DNA of 7,401 nucleotides. Source: DATLWR01 sp035576205 (GTDB lineage: Bacteria > Pseudomonadota > Zetaproteobacteria > Mariprofundales > Mariprofundaceae). Each line of letters opens with the position of its first letter. Within the stretch, counting starts at the first letter, position 1. The translations under genes were made by a program, and so were the position numbers. The stretch is from assembly GCA_035576205.1 (NCBI GenBank), contig DATLWR010000175.1:1-7401 (forward strand), written 5' to 3'. Below, one piece after another: positions 1 through 6,565 of the stretch. Below the pieces are notes generated by a model. The model had not been told where the DNA came from. It was given only the letters and a program-made list of their open reading frames with translations, and did no database searches.

Positions 1-840
1 GAGGCCGGGCATGGTCTGCGCGGTGTGCTGGATGCGTCGTTCGATGAAGCCGCACTGCAGGCGGCCGAGGAGCGGCTGCTGCGGCTGCACGAGGCGATGC
101 GCCGCCACAAGACCGACGAGGCGGGGCTGCTGGCGCTGGCGGCAGAATGGCTGGAGCGGCTCTCCGCTCTCGATACCGCCGGCTGGGATGAGGCGAGCCT
201 GAACAAGGCACTGGCCGAGGCGGCCGACGCCTACCGCAGGGCGGCGGCGGCACTGAGCGAGGCGAGGAAAGAAGCGGGCGAATCGCTGGTCGGGGAGATG
301 CGACCGTTCCTCGACCGGCTGGCGCTGGCCGGCATGCAGGTGCGTTTCGAGGTGGCGCCGGCCGAGTCGGAATCGGGCTGGGGTCTGCACGGCTGGGATG
401 CGGTGCAGGCGATGGTGATGTCGAATCCGGGCGAGCCGTGGCGGCCGCTGGCTTCGGTCGCCTCCGGCGGCGAGCTATCCAGGCTGGTGCTGGCACTGAA
501 GGGTTGCGGTGCATTGCGCAACATGCCGCATATCGCCGTGTTCGACGAGGCGGATACCGGCATCGGTGGCGAGACGGCCTGGTGTGTCGGCGAGCTCTTG
601 GTGGCAATGGGTCGGGAGCGGCAGGTTTTCGTCATCTCGCATCTGCCGCAGGTGGCGGCTTCTGCCGACCGGCAGGTGGTGATCCGCAAGCAGGAGAAGG
701 AGGGGCGCACGGTGACCCGGCTGGAAGAACTGGATGCGACGGCACGGCAGCAGGAGATCGCCCGCATGCTGGGCGGTGCCGACCAGGAGGGGCTGGAGCA
801 TGCCGCCCGCTTACTGGCGCGCGGTGCGGAGGTGCGCTGA
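1..840 (+). CDS. recN: DNA repair protein RecN, C-terminal half (5' end outside the window)
   Basis: RecN is a cytosolic SMC-like ATPase that acts at double-strand breaks during recombinational repair. The reading frame is open from base 1, so the N-terminal Walker A half lies to the left. The 279 visible residues begin in the coiled-coil arm (rich in Ala, Glu, Leu and Arg, about residues 1-95) and then enter the C-terminal ATPase lobe. That lobe has the ABC signature SGGELSR (155-161), the Walker B/D-loop FDEADTGIGG (181-190) and the H-loop ISHLPQVAA (212-220). This order and wording are typical of RecN rather than SMC or Rad50. Full-length family members are about 550 residues, so roughly half is present. 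The stop overlaps the next gene by one base, so the two are probably co-transcribed. No frameshift or missing motif is seen in the visible part. Confidence 0.95.
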   Translation, partial: EAGHGLRGVLDASFDEAALQAAEERLLRLHEAMRRHKTDEAGLLALAAEWLERLSALDTAGWDEASLNKALAEAADAYRRAAAALSEARKEAGESLVGEMRPFLDRLALAGMQVRFEVAPAESESGWGLHGWDAVQAMVMSNPGEPWRPLASVASGGELSRLVLALKGCGALRNMPHIAVFDEADTGIGGETAWCVGELLVAMGRERQVFVISHLPQVAASADRQVVIRKQEKEGRTVTRLEELDATARQQEIARMLGGADQEGLEHAARLLARGAEVR

Positions 841-1361
841 TGCCGCACAACATTTGTATCCGCAGCGCCGAGGCCGGCGACGTCGAGGCGATCCACGCGC
901 TGCTGTTGCCGCATGCCGAAAAGCGGGTGCTGTTGCCACGCAGTATCGATGACATCTTCCAGCATCTGCAGGAGTTTCTGGTCGCCGAGTACGACGGCCG
1001 GCTGGCCGGCGTCGTGGCCCTGCACGTCTACACCTCCAGCCTCGGCGAGATCCGTTCGCTGGTGGTCGATGCCGATACGCAGCATCATGGTATCGGCTCG
1101 CTACTGGTCGAGGCCTGCGAGAAGTGGGCGGCGGGGCTCGGCATCGCGACGGTATTCGCCCTGACCTACGTGACCGGCTTTTTCCTCCGCCAGGGTTACG
1201 AAGTGGTTTCCAAGGAGAGCTTCCCGCACAAGATCTGGACGGTTTGCGTCCACTGCGCCAAGTTTGCCGACTGCGACGAGGTGGCGGTGCAGAAAAAGTT
1301 GGCCGAAGCGCCGGTGAAACCGATGCGCCTGATTCCGGTCATCGAGGTGAAAGAGGCGTAA
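840..1361 (+). CDS. argA: Short single-domain N-acetylglutamate synthase (GNAT acetyltransferase)
   Basis: This 173-residue protein is a GNAT-fold acetyltransferase, most likely one that acetylates glutamate with acetyl-CoA in the first step of arginine synthesis. The acetyl-CoA loop is QHHGIG (81-86), preceded by the strand EIRSLVVD (70-77). The stretch FALTYVTGFFLRQGY (106-120) and the cysteine-bearing tail KIWTVCVHCAKFADCDEVAV (131-150; Cys136, Cys139, Cys145) are what I associate with stand-alone short ArgA proteins. It lacks the amino-acid-kinase domain of the classical E. coli enzyme. The start is well supported: GGAGGTG at 828-834 lies about 7 nt before the ATG, and that ATG shares its A with the recN stop (TGATG), which suggests translational coupling. 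GNAT membership is certain; the glutamate substrate is inferred from family resemblance. Confidence 0.78.
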   Translation: MPHNICIRSAEAGDVEAIHALLLPHAEKRVLLPRSIDDIFQHLQEFLVAEYDGRLAGVVALHVYTSSLGEIRSLVVDADTQHHGIGSLLVEACEKWAAGLGIATVFALTYVTGFFLRQGYEVVSKESFPHKIWTVCVHCAKFADCDEVAVQKKLAEAPVKPMRLIPVIEVKEA

Positions 1362-1364
1362 CGC

Positions 1365-2096
1365 TTACGGCTGGTTGCCGAGTTCTGCGAGCATCGTTTC
1401 GACCTCGGCCGCCGCTGTCGCCAGCCTTTCCGGCGACTGGCTGCTGAGGCAGATCTTGCCGCACGGATCAGGCCCGCAACGGCCCGGATAGGAGCCGATC
1501 TCCACATCGGCAAAACGCGCCTGCACGGCGGCCAGGCCGGCCGCGAATACACTCTCGGGCAGGGCTACATCGATCTCCTGGCGACGAAATGGCCGTTCGC
1601 CGAAATCGGGCAGGATGCTGTCGAGCTGCGAGGCGAAGATGTCGGGCACACCGGCCAGCACGTAGACATTGCCGATGCGGGCACCCGGTGCGATCGATTT
1701 CTCGCAGCGGATCAGTTCAGATCCTTTCGGTACCCGCGTCATGCGCCGGCGGCCTTCGGTCAGGCCGCTTTCCCCATAACGTTCCGTCATCAGCTTCAGT
1801 GCAAAGCGGTGTTCGATGAGTTCTACCCCGAAGGCGGCAGCAACGGCATCCATGGTGATGTCATCGTGCGTCGGGCCGATGCCGCCCGAGGTGATGACGG
1901 CGTCATAACGGTTGCGCAGCCGGTTGAGTGTATCGACGATCGTCTCATGGCTGTCTGCAACGATGGCGATCTCGGCAAGCCTGCAGCCGCGGTCGAAAAA
2001 TTTCTGGGCCGCGAGCCAGGCATTGGCATCGCGCGTGCGACCCGAGAGCACTTCGTTGCCGATGACGAGTATGGCCGCGGTCTGGTGTGGCATCAC
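1365..2096 (-). CDS. MoCF_biosynth-domain protein of the CinA N-terminal type (COG1058-like)
   Basis: The 243-residue product has the molybdopterin-binding fold shared by MogA/MoeA and the N-terminal part of CinA. Key motifs are ILVIGNEVLSG (9-19), the ligand loop TSGGIGPTHDD (69-79) and VYVLAGVPDIF (144-154); the last resembles the CinA/COG1058 branch more than MogA. Full CinA proteins are about 400 residues and end in a nicotinamide-nucleotide amidase domain, which is absent here. Such short forms are often labelled competence/damage-inducible protein A, but the true reaction is unclear and a role in competence should not be assumed. The reading begins GTG-ATG at 2096/2093. GGGAG lies immediately upstream, unusually close to either codon, and no later Met is usable because the domain starts at once. 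It converges on argA with a 3-nt gap. Confidence 0.85.
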   Translation of the reverse strand: MMPHQTAAILVIGNEVLSGRTRDANAWLAAQKFFDRGCRLAEIAIVADSHETIVDTLNRLRNRYDAVITSGGIGPTHDDITMDAVAAAFGVELIEHRFALKLMTERYGESGLTEGRRRMTRVPKGSELIRCEKSIAPGARIGNVYVLAGVPDIFASQLDSILPDFGERPFRRQEIDVALPESVFAAGLAAVQARFADVEIGSYPGRCGPDPCGKICLSSQSPERLATAAAEVETMLAELGNQP

Positions 2097-2101
2097 TCCC
2101 G

Positions 2102-2131
2102 ACTATAGAGGGTGGTTTTACCGCCTGCCAC
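2102..2131 (-). promoter_or_regulatory. Candidate sigma-70 promoter for the CinA-like gene
   Basis: Reading the minus strand, TATAGT (2107-2102) matches five of six bases of the -10 consensus. GTGGCA (2131-2126) matches four of six bases of the -35, with an 18-nt spacer. Transcription would begin at or within a few bases of the GTG/ATG start, giving little or no leader. A GGGTGG...CCACCC inverted repeat (2110-2115 with 2128-2133) overlaps the spacer and -35. This is pattern matching only; read-through from htpX is an alternative. Confidence 0.38.
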
Positions 2132-2146
2132 CCGTCGGTTGATGAC

Positions 2147-2166
2147 AGGGGCCGTTGCCGGCCCCT
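2147..2166 (-). terminator. GC-rich hairpin after htpX, candidate terminator
   Basis: An 8-bp perfect stem (2147-2154 with 2159-2166, almost all G-C) closes a 4-nt loop that reads GCAA on the htpX strand, a stable GNRA-type tetraloop. It begins 8 nt after the htpX stop codon. The sequence after the stem (GTCATCAACC) has no proper U-run, so intrinsic termination may be weak. It could instead protect the 3' end of the htpX mRNA. Confidence 0.45.
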
Positions 2167-2174
2167 ATCGGGAA

Positions 2175-3104
2175 TTACTGCAGGCGGTTCAGGTTGCGCA
2201 GGGCTGCCACGCGTGCCTCGATCGACGGATGGGTGGCGAACATGCCCATGATGCGGCCGTGGGCGGCGTAGATCTTCATGGTTGCAAGCGCATCCTGCTC
2301 GGCGGGCACCTCAGCCTGCTGGGCAGCGGTCTGGTGGGCCAGCGCATCGATCTTCTGCAGAGCACGGATCATCGGCTCGGCTCCCAGCGCCCTGGCCGCA
2401 TAGGCATCGGCACGGAATTCGCGGCGACGGGAGAACCAGCAGACGACGATCTGGGCCAGAACCGACAGCATGACCTGCAACACGATGTCGACGATGAAGT
2501 AGAGCAGGGTGTTGGTTTCGCCGTTGCGCGAGCCGGCACTGGCGACGATGCGGGCGATGACGCTTGCCAGGAAGTAGACGAAGGTGTTCATCAACCCCTG
2601 TAGGAGGGTGGTGGCCACCATGTCGCCATTGGCGATGTGCCCGACTTCGTGCGCCAGCACGGCACGCAGTTCGTCGTCGGTGAGATTCATCGCCAATCCC
2701 GAGGAAACGGCGACCATCGAGTTGTTGCGGGAGGGACCCGTGGCGAAGGCGTTGGGGGTGTCGTCCCAGTAGACCCAGACCTCCGGCATCTTGATGCCTT
2801 CGTGCCGCGCCAGCTCCTGCACGGTGCCGTAGACCAGTTGCTCCTTCGGGGTGGAGGGCTGCGTGACCTGCTGCATACGCATACCGCTCTTGGCCAGCGT
2901 CTTGGACATGAACAGCGAGATGAAGGCGCCGCCGAAGCCAAATACCATCGCCCAGACCAGCTGGTAGGAATTGAAACTGTTGCGCACGTCGATGCCGAAG
3001 GCCGGCAGGACGAAGTGGACGAGAATGTTGCCGCTGATGACCAGTGTCAGGAAAACGAGCAGGTTGGTGATGATCAGCAGGCCGAGGCCCTTGAGTGAAC
3101 GCAT
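2175..3104 (-). CDS. htpX: HtpX, inner-membrane zinc metalloprotease (M48 family)
   Basis: HtpX degrades misfolded inner-membrane proteins with its active site facing the cytosol, and in E. coli works alongside FtsH. The 309-residue product is slightly longer than the 293 of E. coli. It has two N-terminal membrane helices (about residues 6-33 and 46-67), then the zinc-binding HEVGH (152-156; His152, Glu153 and His156). Two more hydrophobic segments follow (about 165-188 and 199-224), then RREFRADAYA (227-236), where Glu229 is the expected third zinc ligand. The tail FATHPSIEARVAALR (289-303) is typical of the family. The ATG at 3104 has a good AAGGAG (3120-3115) 10 nt upstream. A near-consensus heat-shock promoter lies directly upstream, and lon is divergent across the 99-nt gap. 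All catalytic residues are present and the gene looks intact. Confidence 0.97.
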   Translation of the reverse strand: MRSLKGLGLLIITNLLVFLTLVISGNILVHFVLPAFGIDVRNSFNSYQLVWAMVFGFGGAFISLFMSKTLAKSGMRMQQVTQPSTPKEQLVYGTVQELARHEGIKMPEVWVYWDDTPNAFATGPSRNNSMVAVSSGLAMNLTDDELRAVLAHEVGHIANGDMVATTLLQGLMNTFVYFLASVIARIVASAGSRNGETNTLLYFIVDIVLQVMLSVLAQIVVCWFSRRREFRADAYAARALGAEPMIRALQKIDALAHQTAAQQAEVPAEQDALATMKIYAAHGRIMGMFATHPSIEARVAALRNLNRLQ

Positions 3105-3137
3105 GGTATTCTTTCTCCTTGCAATGGTGTGGCGTTA

Positions 3138-3166
3138 ATGTGGGGTTGCTCATCATCGAATTCAAG
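3138..3166 (-). promoter_or_regulatory. Sigma-32 (heat-shock) promoter of htpX
   Basis: On the minus strand, CTTGAA (3166-3161) is followed after 15 nt by CCCCACAT (3145-3138). The RpoH consensus is CTTGAAA, a spacer of about 13-15 nt, then CCCCATnT, so only isolated bases differ. Initiation would fall near 3130-3132, leaving a leader of about 27 nt that contains the AAGGAG ribosome-binding site. htpX is a known sigma-32 regulon member in E. coli, which fits. Confidence 0.8.
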
Positions 3167-3167
3167 C

Positions 3168-3196
3168 CTTGAAAGAAGCTGAGCCTTACCTTAAAA
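3168..3196 (+). promoter_or_regulatory. Candidate sigma-32 promoter of lon, back-to-back with the htpX promoter
   Basis: CTTGAAA at 3168-3174 is a perfect sigma-32 -35 box pointing toward lon. The best-placed -10 is CCTTAAAA (3189-3196) at a 14-nt spacer, a weak match to CCCCATnT. The box forms a perfect palindrome with the htpX -35 (TTCAAG-C-CTTGAA, 3161-3173). The start site would fall within a few bases of the lon ATG. The -35 is convincing; the -10 is not. Confidence 0.45.
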
Positions 3197-3203
3197 ACAG
3201 CTA

Positions 3204-5648
3204 ATGAACGATACCGTGCACGATCCCGAAATCGTCGATAACAACAGCGGTGGCAGCGGCGGTCTTCTGCCGGCCGACCAGGCGCTTCCCCCGCACCTGA
3301 TTATTCTGCCGCTCTCCAACCGGCCGCTGTTCCCGGGCCTGGTGGTACCACTGGTCTACGAAGGCAGCGAGATGGCCGAGGTCGTCAAGGAGATGGCCAA
3401 GCATCACGAGCAGTATGTCGGCCTGGTGCTGGTGCGCGACGAGAACAAGCCATTCGCCCCGGATAATCTCTACGATGTCGGTGTCGTGGCACGCATGGCC
3501 AAGGCGGTCGAGATTCAGGGGCACGGGCTGCATCTGGTGGTCGAATGCCTGCGCCGATTCCGTATCGAGCATTTTGTAAGCAACGACAACCCCATCCGTG
3601 TGGCGGTCCGTTATCATGCGGAGACTTCCTACAAGGACAACATCGAACTGCGCGCCTATACCGTGGCGATTATCAACACGATCAAGGAGCTCTTGAAGCA
3701 CAATCCGCTCTACGAGGAGGAGTTGCGCCTGTTCGCCTCGCGCTTCGGTGTCGACGAGCCGAACCGGCTGGCCGATTTCGCTGCCAGCCTGACCACGGCA
3801 AGCCGTGAGGATTTGCAGGATATCCTCGAGACCTACCCGATCTTCGACCGCATGAAGAAGGTGATCAGCCTGCTGAACCGCGAGATGAACGTCAGCAAGG
3901 TGCAGAGCCGCATCCGCGAGAATATCAACGAACGCGTGTCGGAACAGCAGCGCAAGTTCTTTTTGCAGGAGCAGCTGGCCGAAATCCAGCGCGAGCTGGG
4001 AATGGACCAGGATCCGCGCAACAAGGAGATCGAGGATTTCCGCAAGCGGGCAAGGAAACTGACCTTCAGCGAGGAGGCGGGCAAGGCCTTCGACGAGGAG
4101 CTGAAGAAGCTGTCGATGCTCGATACCGGTTCGCCGGAGTACGGCGTGTCGCGGAACTATCTGGATTGGCTGACCAGCCTGCCCTGGGGAATCACCTGTC
4201 GCGACCGTTACAATCTGAAGGCCGCTGATAAAGAGCTGAACAGGCATCATTCTGGGCTCGATGACGTCAAGGAGCGCATCCTCGAGTTCATCGCTGTCGG
4301 TTCTCGCAAGAAGACGGTCAGCGGTTCGATCATCCTGTTTGTCGGCCCGCCGGGCGTCGGCAAGACCTCGCTCGGCAAGGCGATCGCCGATGCCATTGCG
4401 CGGCCGTTTTACCGCTTCTCGGTCGGCGGCATGCGCGACGAGGCGGAGATCAAGGGCCATCGCCGTACCTATATCGGTGCCATGCCCGGCAAGATCGTGC
4501 AGGCCCTGAAACGGGTGGAAGTGGCCAATCCGGTCATCATGATCGACGAGGTGGACAAGATCGGCACCGATTTTCGCGGTGATCCGGCCTCGGCCCTGCT
4601 GGAAGTGCTCGATCCCGAGCAGAACCGCGACTTCATGGACCATTATCTCGATGTGCGTTTCGACCTGTCGCAGGTGCTGTTCCTGCTCACCGCCAACCAG
4701 CTCGATACGGTACCGCCACCGCTGCTGGACCGGGCCGAGATCATCCGGCTGCCCGGCTACATGGCCAGTGAGAAGATGGAGATCGGCCGCAAGCACCAGT
4801 GGCCGGCACAGCTGGAGGCGCATGCCCTGACCGCCAAGGATGTGACGCTGACCAAGGCAGCACTGTCGCATCTTGTCGAGGACTATGCCCGCGAGCCGGG
4901 GGTGCGCCAGCTGGAGCAGCTGTTGAAGAAGATCCTGCGCAAGGTAGCGCGCAAGCTGGCCGAGAAGCCATCGCTGGCACCCATCCATATCGGTGTGGGC
5001 GATCTCGAGGAGTTCGTCGGCAAGCCTCGTTTCCGAGAAGAGGCGATCAAGGTGGGGGTGGGGTTGGCTACGGGCCTTGCCTGGACAGCGCTGGGCGGCA
5101 CGACGCTGACCCTGGAAGCCACGATCGCCCATCACGACCGGCGCGGCATGAAGATTACCGGCCAGCTCGGCAAGGTGATGCAGGAATCGGCAGAGATCGC
5201 CTACTCCTACATCACCGCCAACCTGGAGCGTTTCCGGGCACCGGCCGATTTCTTCGACAAGGCGTTCCTGCACCTGCATGTGCCTGAGGGAGCGGTGCCG
5301 AAGGACGGGCCGTCGGCCGGCATCACCATGGCGACGGCACTGCTGTCGCTGGCACTGGATACGCCGCCGGCACAAATCGCCATGACCGGCGAGCTGACGC
5401 TGACCGGCGAGGTGCTTCCGATCGGCGGCATCCGCGAAAAGCTGCTGGCCGCCAAGCGGTTGGGGGTTACGGAAGTGATTGTGCCGATCGCCAACGAGGT
5501 AGACATCGCCGAACTGCCGAAGAGTGTGCTGGAGGGGCTGACTATCCACTACGCCAGGCATTTCCGGGATGTGGCCAAGCTGATGTTCGGCATCCGTATG
5601 AAACCGGAGAAGAGGAGCAGGAAGAAGGAGAAGCCGCAGGAGCGCTGA
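3204..5648 (+). CDS. lon: Lon protease (endopeptidase La), LonA architecture, possibly an AsrA/Lon2-like subtype
   Basis: Lon is a cytosolic AAA+ protease that unfolds and degrades damaged and regulatory proteins. The 814-residue product is complete. The N-terminal substrate domain begins at LIILPLSNRPLFPG (32-45), a coiled-coil linker spans about 225-310, and the AAA+ module has Walker A GPPGVGKTS (381-389, Lys387) and Walker B IMIDEVDK (Asp448, Glu449). The C-terminal protease domain has the catalytic dyad Ser704 (PKDGPSAG) and Lys746 (GGIREKLLAAK). An unconserved 30-residue leader precedes the N-domain, and the last 17 residues are very basic. The ATG is the first possible start because an in-frame TAA lies at 3192-3194. 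No Shine-Dalgarno sequence precedes it. The usual clpP-clpX-lon-hupB neighbourhood is absent; htpX is divergent. Wording such as RPFYRFSVGGMRDEAEIKGH resembles the second-Lon (AsrA-like) group, which is an inference from memory. Confidence 0.97.
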   Translation: MNDTVHDPEIVDNNSGGSGGLLPADQALPPHLIILPLSNRPLFPGLVVPLVYEGSEMAEVVKEMAKHHEQYVGLVLVRDENKPFAPDNLYDVGVVARMAKAVEIQGHGLHLVVECLRRFRIEHFVSNDNPIRVAVRYHAETSYKDNIELRAYTVAIINTIKELLKHNPLYEEELRLFASRFGVDEPNRLADFAASLTTASREDLQDILETYPIFDRMKKVISLLNREMNVSKVQSRIRENINERVSEQQRKFFLQEQLAEIQRELGMDQDPRNKEIEDFRKRARKLTFSEEAGKAFDEELKKLSMLDTGSPEYGVSRNYLDWLTSLPWGITCRDRYNLKAADKELNRHHSGLDDVKERILEFIAVGSRKKTVSGSIILFVGPPGVGKTSLGKAIADAIARPFYRFSVGGMRDEAEIKGHRRTYIGAMPGKIVQALKRVEVANPVIMIDEVDKIGTDFRGDPASALLEVLDPEQNRDFMDHYLDVRFDLSQVLFLLTANQLDTVPPPLLDRAEIIRLPGYMASEKMEIGRKHQWPAQLEAHALTAKDVTLTKAALSHLVEDYAREPGVRQLEQLLKKILRKVARKLAEKPSLAPIHIGVGDLEEFVGKPRFREEAIKVGVGLATGLAWTALGGTTLTLEATIAHHDRRGMKITGQLGKVMQESAEIAYSYITANLERFRAPADFFDKAFLHLHVPEGAVPKDGPSAGITMATALLSLALDTPPAQIAMTGELTLTGEVLPIGGIREKLLAAKRLGVTEVIVPIANEVDIAELPKSVLEGLTIHYARHFRDVAKLMFGIRMKPEKRSRKKEKPQER

Positions 5649-5661
5649 GGTTCTCCCGGCT
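5632..5661. terminator. Imperfect hairpin at the lon / EamA convergent junction
   Basis: AGCCG (5632-5636) pairs with CGGCT (5657-5661). After a 2-nt bulge, GGAG (5639-5642) pairs with CTCC (5653-5656), around a 10-nt loop that contains the lon stop. Neither side has a true T-run. On the minus strand the stem is followed by a pyrimidine-rich tract (TCTCCTTCTTCC), the better case for ending the transporter transcript. It may serve both converging genes, but support is weak. Confidence 0.3.
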
Positions 5662-5662
5662 T

Positions 5663-6565
5663 CTAGAGTTTCGATTCCTGCGGGTTGACGGCCGGAACCG
5701 TGCTCGGAGGCACAGGCAGCGGTTCGCTGCGTTCGCGGGCCACCATGATGCCGGCCAGCGCCACCAGAATGGTGCCGAACAGGCCGAGCGTGTCCGGCAG
5801 CTCGCCCCAGGCCAGAAAGCCGACGATACCGGCGAAGATCAGGCTGGAATAGCTGAGCGGCGATACCTGGGTGGCCGCCGCCTTGCTGTAGGCGATGGTC
5901 AGGCCGAGCTGGCCGAGATTGGCGAACAGCCCGACGGCCGCCAGCCAGGCCCACAGCTCCGCCGTCGGCCAGCGGAACTCGAACAGCATCGGTACGGCGG
6001 AAATCAGGCTGGAGAGCAATGCAAACCAGGTGACGATGCGTACCGCCGGTTCGCTGGCCGACAGCTTTTTGACGGTGGCTAGCGCCAGGCCGGCGAATGC
6101 CCCGGAGGCAAGCCCCAGCAGGCCGGCGAGCGAGGCGACCTCCGAACCAGGATTGAACAGCAGCAGTACCCCGGCAAAGCCGAGCAGCAGGGCCATGATG
6201 CGCGGCCGTGTCCAGCGCTCCTTCAGCCACAGCACGGCGATGACTGCGATGAACAGTGGCGAGGTGTAATTCAGCAGCATGGCGCTGGCCAGCGGCAGGT
6301 GCACAAGGGCATAAAAATAGAGATACATGGCCGTAAGACCCAGGCCACTGCGTGCCAGATGCAAGCCGAAGACGTCGGTTCTGAGGCTGACACCCTGATT
6401 CCATAGCAGCGGCATCAGGAACAGCAGCGCCAGAAAGTTGCGGAAGAAGACCACCTCGGACTGTGGCAGGGCTTCGCTGGCTACCCGCACGCAGCCGCCC
6501 ATGACCGCGAAACTCGCTGCCGACAGCAGCGCCCACAGAATCCATGCGCGGCCGGTTGCCGACAT
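5663..6565 (-). CDS. EamA/DMT-family 10-helix transporter, substrate unknown
   Basis: The 300-residue product is a membrane protein with two EamA repeats of about five helices each. The first covers about residues 8-137 and includes ALVHLPLASAMLLNYTSPLF (86-105), followed by the typical LKERWT loop (114-119). The second covers about 148-277 and includes AAATQVSPLSYSSLIFAG (229-246) and WGELPD (253-258). Internal similarity of the two halves is the mark of the drug/metabolite transporter superfamily. Members export or import amino acids, metabolites or drugs, and the substrate cannot be read here. The tail is proline-rich and polar (280-300). The start is the ATG at 6565, whose A is shared with the lspA stop (TAATG), with GGAAAAG just upstream. 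Translation is therefore probably coupled to lspA. An upstream open stretch in the same frame lies inside lspA and is not part of the protein. Confidence 0.92.
   Translation of the reverse strand: MSATGRAWILWALLSAASFAVMGGCVRVASEALPQSEVVFFRNFLALLFLMPLLWNQGVSLRTDVFGLHLARSGLGLTAMYLYFYALVHLPLASAMLLNYTSPLFIAVIAVLWLKERWTRPRIMALLLGFAGVLLLFNPGSEVASLAGLLGLASGAFAGLALATVKKLSASEPAVRIVTWFALLSSLISAVPMLFEFRWPTAELWAWLAAVGLFANLGQLGLTIAYSKAAATQVSPLSYSSLIFAGIVGFLAWGELPDTLGLFGTILVALAGIMVARERSEPLPVPPSTVPAVNPQESKL

Noticed and set aside
231..1088. A 285-codon minus-strand open frame antisense to recN and the acetyltransferase.
   Set aside because: It lies wholly opposite two clear genes, the composition is Ser/Ala/Arg-rich with low-complexity runs, and no family motif is seen.
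1357..1369. CGTAA-CGC-TTACG inverted repeat in which the two stop codons of the convergent genes mirror each other.
   Set aside because: A 5-bp stem with a 3-nt loop and no T-run is too weak for a terminator. The symmetry follows from two genes that both end in CGTAA.
2110..2133. GGGTGG...CCACCC as a second htpX terminator.
   Set aside because: The stem is 6 bp with a 12-nt loop and is not followed by a T-run on the minus strand. It is better kept as a possible operator near the CinA-like promoter.
1809..2142. Plus-strand open frames across the 5' part of the CinA-like gene.
   Set aside because: They are antisense to a gene with clear family motifs and show no domain or start signal of their own.
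3201..6545. A very long minus-strand open frame (over 1,100 codons) across the antisense of lon and into the transporter gene.
   Set aside because: It is the shadow of two well-supported genes in GC-rich DNA. The translation is rich in Arg, His, Gln and Leu with no recognisable domain, has no ribosome-binding site of its own, and spans two unrelated genes.
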